DNA of 10,805 nucleotides from Chloroflexota bacterium (GTDB lineage: Bacteria > Chloroflexota > Dormibacteria > CF-121), in the NCBI GenBank assembly GCA_005889285.1, contig VBFF01000010.1:1-10805 (forward strand). The letters are read 5' to 3'. The notes under the pieces were generated by a model that saw nothing but the letters and a program-made list of their open reading frames with translations, was not told the DNA's origin and did not search any database. The position numbers were made by a program, and so were the translations under genes. The stretch's first letter is position 1. Every line of letters begins with the position of its first letter. This document shows, piece by piece, positions 1 to 6,764 of this stretch.

Positions 1-68
1 CTTTGAGCCTACATGAGAGGAAACGCTGCAGATGTGGGGGCCATGGCGTCGGCGGCTACAAGGCGTGG
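1..68. other. Left-edge segment with no recognised gene
   Basis: This is the stretch beyond the 3' end of the tRNA gene. I see no convincing coding sequence, terminator hairpin or repeat here. The reading frames that cross it on the plus strand run antisense through the tRNA and the GH15 gene and are not credible. Confidence 0.5.
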
Positions 69-161
69 TGGCGGAGCGGGCGAGATTCGAACTCGCGAAC
101 GGGGTACGCCCGTTACGGCATTTCCAGTGCCGCGCCCTCGACCAGACTAGGCGACCGCTCC
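69..161 (-). tRNA. tRNA-Ser (anticodon GGA)
   Basis: Read on the minus strand, the 93-nt segment folds as a class II tRNA. The 7-bp acceptor stem is GGAGCGG / CCGCTCC, followed by discriminator G and an encoded CCA (plus-strand 69-71). The anticodon stem is CGGCA / TGCCG around loop CTGGAAA, giving anticodon GGA at 123-125, which reads UCC and UCU serine codons. A long variable arm typical of tRNA-Ser follows, then a T arm GCGAG-TTCGAAT-CTCGC. The gene begins only 14 nt after the stop codon of the GH15 gene on the same strand, so it is either processed from a read-through transcript or has a promoter at the end of that gene. Confidence 0.95.
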
Positions 162-172
162 GCAGCGAGTCG

Positions 173-178
173 ATTCTA
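173..178 (-). promoter_or_regulatory. Possible -10 element for the tRNA-Ser gene
   Basis: The minus strand carries TAGAAT here, five of six matches to the sigma-70 -10 consensus. Its first three bases are the TAG stop codon of the GH15 gene. A start about 7 nt downstream would fall near position 166, about 5 nt before the mature tRNA 5' end. I see no good -35 hexamer at the usual spacing, so this is a position-based suggestion. Confidence 0.3.
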
Positions 179-2032
179 TCGGCCGTCCCTGCGGCCGGAG
201 CGCCGACCCTTGCCGGAAGGTCGGCCTTCGAGGTTGAGGGCCGCGTTGATCACCGAAAGGTGGGTCAGGGCTTGGGGGAAGTTACCCAGCAGCTCGCCCG
301 TCTGCGGATCGAATTCCTCGGCGAAGAGCCCGAGATCGTTTGCGGACTCGGTGACGCGGCTGAAGAGGGCTTCCGCTTCGTCACGCCGGCCCATCTGGGC
401 CAGGACGTTCACGAGCCAGAGCGTGCAAATGACGAAGACGCCCTCCCGTTGGTGGAACTCCGATTCCTGGGGGACATAGCGGTAGAGGAATCCATTGTTA
501 CTCAGCTTCTCCTGCAGCACCTTCACGGTCGAGGCCACGCGCGGATCGGTCGCTGGAAGCATCTCGTACATCGCGACCGCCAGAGCCGTCGCATCGAGGT
601 CCTTGTGACCGAGCGCTTGGGTGAAGGCACCAAGCTCCTGGTCGTAGCCGAGCTCGAGCACCTGGCGCTTGATGGTGTCGCGGGTTCGCCGGACGGCGGC
701 CCGTCGGACCTTGCCCATGCGCAGCGCTGGATCGAGCCGCAACGCGCGGTCGAGCCCAACCCAGAGCATCACCTGCGAGTAGAGGTAGCGGCGCGGCCGG
801 CGTCGCGATTCCCAGATGCCGGAGTCTTCCGTCTGCCAGTGCTCGAGGATGTAATCCACGACACTGAGCAAAATCGCGCGTCGCGGCTTGGGCAGCTGTT
901 TCCTCGATTGCCATGCTGTGTAGGCGGTCTGGACCAGCTCGCCGTAGATGTCGAGTTGGAGTTGCTCGACGGCGGCGTTGCCAATCCGGACGGGCTTCGA
1001 TTCACGGTAGCCCTCCAGCTCGTCGAGCACAAACTCTGGCACGCGGTCCTCGCCGTCGACCGTGTACATGACCTGAAAGCTCTCCGGGTGACGATCATGG
1101 GCGGCGCGGACCCAGCGCAAGAAGCCATCGACCTCGTCCTCGAACCCGAGTTGATGGAGCGCGTTGACCAGGTCGGCGGTATCGCGGATCCACGTATAGC
1201 GGTAGTCCCAGTTCAACGAGCCGCCCGGGCTCTCCGGCAGCGACGTCGTGGGCGCTGCGACGAAGGCGCCCGTCGGCAGGTACTGCATCAGCTTCAGAGC
1301 CAGCGCCGATCGGTGCAGCGGCTCGTCGAACCTACCCCGATACGTCGACGACCGCAGCCAGCCGACCCAGTAGTCGTCCGTCTGATGAAGGTAGGTATGG
1401 GCCTCCTCCATCGATATCGGCGGCGGACGTTTGCCACTCCGGTCGACATAGTGGAGCAGCACGGCGGCGCGGTGACCCGGCATCACTCGTCCCGTGACGG
1501 TGGCGAGACCATCGTCCAGGCGGAGCGCGGCACCGTCCGGAAACTGGAGGAAGACGTCGCCATCGGTCCCCTCGGCCACGAGCATCCCGGGCCGGATGAC
1601 TGCTAGGGCCGGCACCTGGCGGCCGTAATCGAAGCGCGGCTTGAACGTCAGTCGCCAATCTGTCGCACCGGCGACGGGCTGCACCATGCGAATCAAGCGC
1701 AGCGATTCGGGTGGTTTCACGCGCTTGCTTTTGGGCACGATTGGCATCCAGTCGACCACGCGCATCCGCGTCTGGCCACGGCTCCAGACGGTTTGGATCA
1801 CGTTCGAGTCGCGCCGGTACTGGCGGTAGTCCAGGGCGCCGTCGACCGGGCGAAGCTCGAGGTAGCCACCGTTGTCCCAATCGAGCAGCCGGCCGAAGAT
1901 CCAGGGGCTATCGAAGCGCGGCAGGCACATCCAGTCGATCGATCCCTGCTTGCTGAGCAGCGCTGCCGATCGCAGGTCCCCGAGCATGCCGTAGTCGGCG
2001 ATCGGTGGATAGCGGGCGTCCCGATTGCTCAT
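176..2032 (-). CDS. GH15 family glycoside hydrolase (glucoamylase/trehalase-like)
   Basis: Family 15 glycoside hydrolases are inverting enzymes that release glucose from the non-reducing ends of alpha-glucans; some bacterial members hydrolyse trehalose. The 618-residue product has the family layout: an N-terminal beta-rich domain with the opening IADYGMLGD (about 11-19) and SIDWMCLPRFDSP (about 31-43), then an (alpha/alpha)6 barrel. Conserved barrel segments are NWDYRYTWIRD (274-284), KPVRIGNAAVEQLQLDIYGE (about 346-365), GIWE (405-408, Glu408 the likely catalytic acid) and NDLGLFAEEFDP (565-576, a Glu of AEE the likely base). There is no signal peptide, so the enzyme is predicted cytoplasmic. 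The ATG at 2032 was chosen over a reading 23 codons longer because AGGAGG sits 8 nt upstream and the conserved N-terminus begins just after it. The basic C-terminal tail (about 604-618) is atypical. Substrate cannot be decided from sequence. Confidence 0.93.
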   Translation of the reverse strand: MSNRDARYPPIADYGMLGDLRSAALLSKQGSIDWMCLPRFDSPWIFGRLLDWDNGGYLELRPVDGALDYRQYRRDSNVIQTVWSRGQTRMRVVDWMPIVPKSKRVKPPESLRLIRMVQPVAGATDWRLTFKPRFDYGRQVPALAVIRPGMLVAEGTDGDVFLQFPDGAALRLDDGLATVTGRVMPGHRAAVLLHYVDRSGKRPPPISMEEAHTYLHQTDDYWVGWLRSSTYRGRFDEPLHRSALALKLMQYLPTGAFVAAPTTSLPESPGGSLNWDYRYTWIRDTADLVNALHQLGFEDEVDGFLRWVRAAHDRHPESFQVMYTVDGEDRVPEFVLDELEGYRESKPVRIGNAAVEQLQLDIYGELVQTAYTAWQSRKQLPKPRRAILLSVVDYILEHWQTEDSGIWESRRRPRRYLYSQVMLWVGLDRALRLDPALRMGKVRRAAVRRTRDTIKRQVLELGYDQELGAFTQALGHKDLDATALAVAMYEMLPATDPRVASTVKVLQEKLSNNGFLYRYVPQESEFHQREGVFVICTLWLVNVLAQMGRRDEAEALFSRVTESANDLGLFAEEFDPQTGELLGNFPQALTHLSVINAALNLEGRPSGKGRRSGRRDGR

Positions 2033-2040
2033 TCGCGGCA

Positions 2041-2046
2041 CCTCCT
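2041..2046 (-). promoter_or_regulatory. Ribosome-binding site of the GH15 gene
   Basis: AGGAGG on the minus strand, 8 nt before the ATG at 2032. It settles the start codon against the longer upstream reading and lies in the 25-nt gap after the small membrane protein gene. Confidence 0.85.
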
Positions 2047-2057
2047 GAGTCGCCGGA

Positions 2058-2237
2058 TCAGACCCGAGGCGGCTCGCGGAAGACCGCGCGGCCAACGCCA
2101 AAGCCGATCAGGCCGAGCACTCCGATCACGACCAGCGGAAACCCGAGGTGGATGCCAACCAGCGTCAGGCTGATCAGGATTCCCAGCAGGGTGACACAGC
2201 CGCTGCAACCCAGGCCAAAGTTCATCAGGCTCCGCAT
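2058..2237 (-). CDS. Small two-helix membrane protein (59 aa)
   Basis: A 59-residue product, not recognised as a named family. It has two hydrophobic stretches that look like membrane helices (about 7-29 and 33-50), joined by a very short turn containing IHLGFP, and a short charged tail ending FREPPRV. A CSGC motif lies at about 11-14 in the first helix. The ATG at 2237 has AAGG about 9 nt upstream, overlapping the TAA stop of the glycosylase gene. A second in-frame ATG four codons later has GGAG about 4 nt before it, so either could be the start. The gene sits 10 nt after the glycosylase and 25 nt before the GH15 gene on the same strand, which supports it as a real operon member. Function unknown. 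Confidence 0.7.
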   Translation of the reverse strand: MRSLMNFGLGCSGCVTLLGILISLTLVGIHLGFPLVVIGVLGLIGFGVGRAVFREPPRV

Positions 2238-2247
2238 CGCGACTACC

Positions 2248-3201
2248 TTACTGGCGTCTCAGCTCCCGGCGACCCTTGACGTCCGGTGGCTGGCTGCGGA
2301 GCCAAACGTTCAGTAGGACCATCGCCCACATGCGGTACGGTCGCCAGGCCTCGGCCCGCTGGAGAATCGCGGCCCGATTGGGCCGCTCGCCAAGCGCATA
2401 CAGCAGCTGGATCGCCCGCGGCGTGATGTCATCGTCGGTGACCGCGTCCACCAGTCCTGCGCCCCGCATTAAGATGCCCTGCGCAAAGAATTCACCGATG
2501 CCCGGCAGGGTTCGCAGCTGGGCCAGGGCGTCCATCTCGGGTAACGACCGGAGCCGCGCGCGATCAAGCGTCCCGTCGAGGGCAGCCCGCGCGACATGGT
2601 GCAGCCGCTCGATCTTCGCCGGCGCCACGCTCGGAAAACTCTCGATCCGAAGCAGCGCGTGGGGATCGGGAAAGGCTCGGAAGGCGGTACCGTCCACCTC
2701 GATCGTCGCGCCGGCTTGTTCGGCCATCTGCTGCCGGATGCGACGCGTTTGCACGATCGAGATGCGGTGACCGATGACGAAGGCGCAGGCGGCCTCATAG
2801 GGCGAGTGAAAGAGCACCGGTCGAAGATGTGCGTACTCGGCCTGCAGCCGGCCGATAACGGGATCGCGGCGTCCGACCTCGGCAAAACCCTGGCCATCGA
2901 CATCGAGCGAGACGGTCGCCATGGCCTGCTGCCAGGCGCGCTCCGCGTCGGACCCAGGGCCGCCATAAATATCGCCGGTGATCGTCGTTCCCCGCTGCCG
3001 CATCAGTACCGCCGCGGAATCCCGCCAGCCTTCGACGGGAAAGGCCATGACGACGGCGTCGCCGAGCCGCGGCCAGCCGCCGAAGTGGCCCGCTTCGACC
3101 TCGAGGTCGAAGGGTCCCGGCGCAACAAGCTCGAAATGCGCGAGCGCCGCGATGAGGTCTACTCCTCGGCAGCGGCGCGCCTTCCGTAAAAGCGGCGCCA
3201 C
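2248..3201 (-). CDS. AlkA-like DNA-3-methyladenine glycosylase (HhH-GPD family)
   Basis: Base-excision repair enzymes of this family remove alkylated bases from DNA. The 317-residue reading has a poorly conserved N-terminal domain and a C-terminal HhH-GPD domain. The helix-hairpin-helix is LRTLPGIGEFFAQGILMRG (229-247), followed by DAVTDDDITPRAI (252-264), where Asp258 aligns with the catalytic Asp238 of Escherichia coli AlkA. WRPYRMWAMVLLNVW (286-300) matches the family's last helix. The annotated start is a GTG at 3201, the only standard start codon near the beginning; it overlaps the PsiE gene by 43 nt and has no clear ribosome-binding site. A strong GAGGAG sits at the end of the PsiE gene, but about 8 nt after it there is only ATC. 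The true N-terminus could therefore lie near residue 17. Confidence 0.88.
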   Translation of the reverse strand: MAPLLRKARRCRGVDLIAALAHFELVAPGPFDLEVEAGHFGGWPRLGDAVVMAFPVEGWRDSAAVLMRQRGTTITGDIYGGPGSDAERAWQQAMATVSLDVDGQGFAEVGRRDPVIGRLQAEYAHLRPVLFHSPYEAACAFVIGHRISIVQTRRIRQQMAEQAGATIEVDGTAFRAFPDPHALLRIESFPSVAPAKIERLHHVARAALDGTLDRARLRSLPEMDALAQLRTLPGIGEFFAQGILMRGAGLVDAVTDDDITPRAIQLLYALGERPNRAAILQRAEAWRPYRMWAMVLLNVWLRSQPPDVKGRRELRRQ

Positions 3202-3662
3202 AGAACGAGGGACAGCGTCATCCCGAGGACGAGGGCCAGCAAGATGCTGATCTCAATACCCTGCGGGTTCCACTTGAAGTTACCGTTCGGTTCGGCCACC
3301 TGGGCGGTGATGACCAGCAGCCGGCGAACGCCGGCGATCAGCCCCACGATGAGAAACGGTTCAACGACCAGTTTGCGCTCTTGGATCGTGACGCGGACGG
3401 TGTGCAGCAGCTCCGCGATGATGAACAGCACCAGGCCCTTGTCGAGCACGAACGTCACGACTTCCTGAGGGGAGGTGGCCTTGTGGAGTTCGTCGCCAAT
3501 CCGGGTGACGACGCTCCAGACAACAAAGGCCCCGGCCACGACCAGAAGGCCCGCCACCACCACGTGAATCGCATCTTCGATGAAATCGAAGGCCTGCGCG
3601 ACGAGATCGTGCGGGCGCCCGCGAGGGCTCTTCAGCGCGTAGCCGGCGTCCTTTCTGGCCAT
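3159..3662 (-). CDS. PsiE-family membrane protein (phosphate-starvation-inducible type)
   Basis: A 167-residue integral membrane protein with four predicted helices at about 31-54, 70-92, 100-120 and 137-156. The pattern FDFIEDAIHVVVAGLL near the N-terminus, LVLFIIAELLHTVRVTIQERKL (about 77-98, shown in part) and EPFLIVGLIAGVRRLLVI (101-118) is characteristic of the PsiE family. The family is named for a phosphate-starvation-inducible E. coli gene; its biochemical role is not known to me. The start is the ATG at 3662, 54 nt after the sigma-factor gene; no good Shine-Dalgarno is visible. Its end overlaps the glycosylase reading, which suggests translational coupling. No PhoB-type box was seen, so phosphate control is not supported here. 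Confidence 0.82.
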   Translation of the reverse strand: MARKDAGYALKSPRGRPHDLVAQAFDFIEDAIHVVVAGLLVVAGAFVVWSVVTRIGDELHKATSPQEVVTFVLDKGLVLFIIAELLHTVRVTIQERKLVVEPFLIVGLIAGVRRLLVITAQVAEPNGNFKWNPQGIEISILLALVLGMTLSLVLWRRFYGRRAAAEE

Positions 3663-3716
3663 TGGCGTGCCGTTTTCATCGTAGACGAGCGTCGAACGGT
3701 GAAGGAACTCGATCGA

Positions 3717-4988
3717 TCAGCCGAGGCGCCCCTGCAGCAGGGTCCGCTCGGCCGGATTGGCCGTTAGCTCGAGCGCTCGGGCGAGCGCCGCTCGACTCTC
3801 GTCGACGCGGCCGAGATCCCTGAGCAGCTCGGCGCGCGTCGCATGGAAGAGGTAATAGTCATCGAGCACCTCTTGTAGGGCATCAACCTCGGGTAGGGCC
3901 GCCGCCGCCCCGTCGAGGTGGCGGTGCGCAATCGCGCGGTTGAGGTGGATGACAGGCGAGGGCATCAGCTCGAGAAGCACGTCGTAGAGCGCCATGATCT
4001 GCCGCCAGTCCGTCTCCTCCCAGGACCTCGCTTCCGCGTGACAGGCGGCGATCGCCGCCTGGAGCTGGTACGGCCCGGACCGCCGCAGCGCGGCGGCGCG
4101 TTGCAGGACCACCAGCGCCGACCCGATCCGTTCCCGATCCCATCGGTTCCGGTCCTGGTCCTGGAGCAGGACCAGGTTGCCGTCCGCGTCGAAACGGCTA
4201 TCCGCGCGCGCCAGGTGCAGGCGCATCAGCGCGAGCAGGCCCAGTGCCTCCGGCTCCTCCGGCATCAGCCGCACCATCAGCCCAGCCAGCCAGATGGCGT
4301 CCTCGGCGAGGTCCCGGCGCGATGCTCTTCCCCCTGCTGTCGCGAGGTAGCCCTCGTTGAACATCAGGTAGAGCACCGCGAGGACTTCCTCGACACGCTC
4401 ACCCATATCCCGCTCAGCGGGGACGCGGTACGGAATCCTCGCCTCCACGATCTTGCGTTTCGCCCGCACGATGCGCTGGGCGATGGTCGCCTCGCTCGTG
4501 ATGAAGGCGTGCGCAATCTCGATCGTGGTCAGACCGGCAACCGCCCGCAGCGTCAGCGCCACCTGGGCCTCGCGAGACAGCGCGGGATGGCAGCAGGTAA
4601 AGATCAGGCGAAGCCGGTCGTCACCTTCCGCTGTGTCATCCCTCATTGAGGCTCCCTCGAGCAATGCGAGCTTCTCCCGAAAGCGCGCCTGACGTCGGAA
4701 CTGGTCGACGGCCTTCCGCCGGGCTGTGGTGAGCAGCCAGGCGCCAGGCTTGTCCGGGATGCCCTCTTTCGGCCAGTGCTCGACCGCCTCGAGCAGCGCC
4801 TCCTGGACGAGCTCCTCGGCGAGATCGAAATCCCCCAGCGCCCGGACCAACGCCGCGGTCAGCCGGCCGGTCTCCTCGCGGAAGACGGCGGTCAGCGCGG
4901 CGTCGGTCGCGGACTCGCTGGTTGTTATCGCTGCGGCTCGCCTCGATCGACCACCGGACGGACCTCGACCAGCCCACCGGTCGGCCAT
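3717..4988 (-). CDS. ECF sigma factor, ECF42-like, with C-terminal TPR-like extension
   Basis: An alternative RNA polymerase sigma factor. Region 2 lies at about 35-105 (FDLAEELVQEALLEAVEHWP, then PGAWLLTTARRKAVDQFRRQ). Region 4 lies at about 125-182 (LRLIFTCCHPALSREAQVAL, then a helix-turn-helix TTIEIAHAFITSEATIAQRI). A further 235 residues follow (ERVEEVLAVLYLMFNEGYLA, NRWDRERI, HLNRAIAHRHLDG), repeat-like helices typical of the ECF42 group. That group is known for this extension, for lacking a linked anti-sigma gene, and for pairing with YCII/DGPF genes, as here. The ATG at 4988 overlaps the YCII gene by 64 nt with AAGGG touching the ATG. The first 20 residues are Arg/Gly-rich and unlike the family, so the real start may be further downstream, but no ATG, GTG or TTG lies there. 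Confidence 0.92.
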   Translation of the reverse strand: MADRWAGRGPSGGRSRRAAAITTSESATDAALTAVFREETGRLTAALVRALGDFDLAEELVQEALLEAVEHWPKEGIPDKPGAWLLTTARRKAVDQFRRQARFREKLALLEGASMRDDTAEGDDRLRLIFTCCHPALSREAQVALTLRAVAGLTTIEIAHAFITSEATIAQRIVRAKRKIVEARIPYRVPAERDMGERVEEVLAVLYLMFNEGYLATAGGRASRRDLAEDAIWLAGLMVRLMPEEPEALGLLALMRLHLARADSRFDADGNLVLLQDQDRNRWDRERIGSALVVLQRAAALRRSGPYQLQAAIAACHAEARSWEETDWRQIMALYDVLLELMPSPVIHLNRAIAHRHLDGAAAALPEVDALQEVLDDYYLFHATRAELLRDLGRVDESRAALARALELTANPAERTLLQGRLG

Positions 4989-5284
4989 CCCTTCGCCATC
5001 TCGATTGCCTCATCCAGGTCGGCCACCGTGACCTCGGCATAACCGCCGATCGACTCCTTGCCCTCGATGAACGGACCGTCGGTCACCACCGGCTTGCCGT
5101 TGTTGAACTTGACCGTGGTCGCCGTCCGCTCCGGCTGGAGCTCGTGGCCGCCGGTGATCTTGTTGCCGTATTTTTCAAACCACTGGTTGATCGGGGCGTA
5201 GGCCGCTTGCCTCTGGGCCTCCGGCATCGATTCCCACTGCTTTGCCCGCTCCTTGGTCTCGCCGAATAGCAACACGTATTTCAT
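4925..5284 (-). CDS. YCII-related / DGPF domain protein
   Basis: A 119-residue protein of the YCII-related superfamily (ferredoxin-like fold). It begins MKYVLLFGE and carries the signature DGPF at 69-72 inside KPVVTDGPFIEGKESIGGYA, followed by the helix ADLDEAIEMAKGWP. Genes of this type lie beside ECF42 sigma factors in many Actinobacteria and are thought to be their targets or partners; the molecular function is unresolved. The ATG at 5284 has AAGGAGG 10 nt upstream (5295-5301). Its end overlaps the sigma-factor gene, indicating one transcript with coupled translation. It is the first gene after a putative ECF promoter. Confidence 0.93.
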   Translation of the reverse strand: MKYVLLFGETKERAKQWESMPEAQRQAAYAPINQWFEKYGNKITGGHELQPERTATTVKFNNGKPVVTDGPFIEGKESIGGYAEVTVADLDEAIEMAKGWPTGGLVEVRPVVDRGEPQR

Positions 5285-5335
5285 CGCGTGCGTTCCTCCT
5301 TGATGGTCCGCGGCACTCGCCGCTTTGTACAGTAC

Positions 5336-5363
5336 GACGAACGAGCGGGGCCAGGAATCGACA
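5336..5363 (-). promoter_or_regulatory. Putative ECF42-type promoter of the YCII-sigma operon
   Basis: On the minus strand, TGTCGA (5363-5358) is followed after 18 nt by CGTC (5339-5336). As I recall the literature, ECF42 promoters have TGTCGA at -35 and a CG-type core such as CGTC at -10. The element lies about 50-80 nt before the ATG at 5284, leaving a plausible leader with the ribosome-binding site. Autoregulation by the sigma factor in the same operon is inferred. TGTCGA also occurs elsewhere by chance in this GC-rich window; the support is its position. Confidence 0.55.
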
Positions 5364-5380
5364 GCTTGTTACGCTGTTAG

Positions 5381-6748
5381 TTGGTGGAAGAGTCCGCTCG
5401 CTACGGGGACCGGGTCAGCATTCCCGAACCGTATTCCATCGAACACATTCCCTTTGCCGAGCGGCATGGCCACAGCCGCCAGCTGCTCTGGCTCTGGCTG
5501 GCGGCCAATCTGACGATCGCCGACTACGCCATCGGCTTCGTCCCGGTGGCACTGGGCCTTTCGGTGGGCCCGGCGATCCTGGCCCTGGCGCTGGGCAACA
5601 TCCTCGGCGGGTTCGTCCTCGCCTGGTCAGCGGCGATGGGACCCGCCGCCGGCTACCCGCAAATGTTCATCGGCCGCCGGGCCTTCGGCCGCGTCGGCGG
5701 CTACATTCCCGCCGCCTTGAACTGGTTGAGCACGGCCGGCTGGTTCACGGTCAACACGATCCTCGGGGCCTTCGCGATCCAGCTCCTGCTGCCCGGCCTC
5801 CCGTTCTGGCTGTCGGCGGCGATTCTGGTCGTCGTCCAGACCCTGCTCGTGATCTACGGCCACAACGCGATCCAAGAATTCGAGCGCTACATGGTGCTGA
5901 TCCTCGGTGTCCTGTTCGCGATCGCAACCGTGATCGCGCTCACCCATGGCTCGGCGATCGCCGCCTGGCATCCGAAGCCGTTTGCCGGCACGCTGACGCT
6001 GTTCGCCATCGTGCTCGCCGTGTCTTTCTCGTACATCATGAGCTGGTCGCCCTACGCGTCCGACTATTCGCGCTACTTGCCGGAGATCACCTCGCGGTCG
6101 TACATCGCCATCTACGTTTTCATCGGCGCCGTCCTGGCCTCGTTCCTCACCGAGGTGGTCGGGCTACTGGTCGCGATCGTTGCCCCCGCGGGCGCCACGC
6201 CGATCGCGGCGCTGAAAACCGTCATGGGCGGCTTTGGCGCCTTCGCGGTGGTGGCCGTCATCCTGGGCGCAACCACGGCCAACGTCCTCAACCTCTACTC
6301 CAACACCATGTCGGCGAAGGTGCTCGACATCCGCCTGCAGCGATGGCACCTGGCCATCATCGGTGGTGCACTTGGCTTCGTCCTTGCCTTGCTCGGCTAT
6401 CAGAACTTCACCCAGAACTACGAGAACTTCCTGATCGTTCTCGATTACTGGATCATGCCGTGGCTCGCCGTCGTGCTGCTGGACTTTTACGTCTTCGGCC
6501 ATCGCGAGCCGATGGGGTTCAGTCAAGCCGTTCCGCTCAACTGGAACGGTCTCATCGCCTGGGCGATCGGGTTGGCGGTTTCGCTGCTGTTCATCTCGGA
6601 GCAGTTCCAGGTGTTCGGCCTGAAAGCCCACGGACCGTTTGCCACCTGGTTCGGCGACGCGGACTTTGGCTATTTCATCGGCTTCATCGTTGCCGGCGTG
6701 ATATACCTGCTGCTGAACCGCGGGACGGCCCGTAGCGCGAAGCAATAG
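5381..6748 (+). CDS. NCS1 family permease (cytosine/purine type)
   Basis: A secondary transporter of about 455 residues with roughly 12 hydrophobic segments. The opening EPYSIEHIPFAERHG followed by LLWLWLAANLTIADYAIG is typical of NCS1 nucleobase and related permeases. Other family markers are SWSPYASDYSRYLPE (221-235) and TTANVLNLYSNTMSAKV (298-314). NCS1 members import cytosine, purines, allantoin, hydantoins, thiamine or similar compounds with protons or sodium; the substrate cannot be read here and no nucleobase-degradation gene is adjacent. The start is TTG at 5381 or GTG at 5384; no ATG is possible before the conserved region and no clear Shine-Dalgarno is visible. It is divergent from the YCII-sigma operon across 96 nt and is followed 16 nt later by the SRPBCC gene. 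Confidence 0.88.
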   Translation: MVEESARYGDRVSIPEPYSIEHIPFAERHGHSRQLLWLWLAANLTIADYAIGFVPVALGLSVGPAILALALGNILGGFVLAWSAAMGPAAGYPQMFIGRRAFGRVGGYIPAALNWLSTAGWFTVNTILGAFAIQLLLPGLPFWLSAAILVVVQTLLVIYGHNAIQEFERYMVLILGVLFAIATVIALTHGSAIAAWHPKPFAGTLTLFAIVLAVSFSYIMSWSPYASDYSRYLPEITSRSYIAIYVFIGAVLASFLTEVVGLLVAIVAPAGATPIAALKTVMGGFGAFAVVAVILGATTANVLNLYSNTMSAKVLDIRLQRWHLAIIGGALGFVLALLGYQNFTQNYENFLIVLDYWIMPWLAVVLLDFYVFGHREPMGFSQAVPLNWNGLIAWAIGLAVSLLFISEQFQVFGLKAHGPFATWFGDADFGYFIGFIVAGVIYLLLNRGTARSAKQ

Positions 6749-6750
6749 AG

Positions 6751-6758
6751 GGAGGAGG
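6751..6758 (+). promoter_or_regulatory. Ribosome-binding site deciding a TTG start
   Basis: GGAGGAGG ends 6 nt before the TTG at 6765, just after the permease stop codon. It makes the TTG convincing and supports a permease-SRPBCC transcript. Confidence 0.8.
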
Positions 6759-6764
6759 CGAGGC

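Noticed and set aside
202..225. Hairpin GCCGACC / GGTCGGC near the end of the GH15 gene
   Set aside because: It lies within coding sequence, has no T-run and is not placed to end a transcript; probably chance in GC-rich DNA.
32..1606. Long plus-strand open frame (524 codons) antisense to the GH15 gene
   Set aside because: It crosses the tRNA, has no family-like motif, and the opposite strand encodes a full GH15 enzyme with catalytic motifs; high GC makes long shadow frames common.
5327..5335. Palindrome GTAC-A-GTAC in the permease/YCII intergenic region
   Set aside because: Too short to call as an operator; it lies just downstream of the putative ECF -10 and may be chance.
5242..6735. 497-codon plus-strand frame overlapping the permease
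   Set aside because: Its product is Arg/Pro/His-rich low-complexity sequence, while the other frame gives a clean NCS1 membrane protein.
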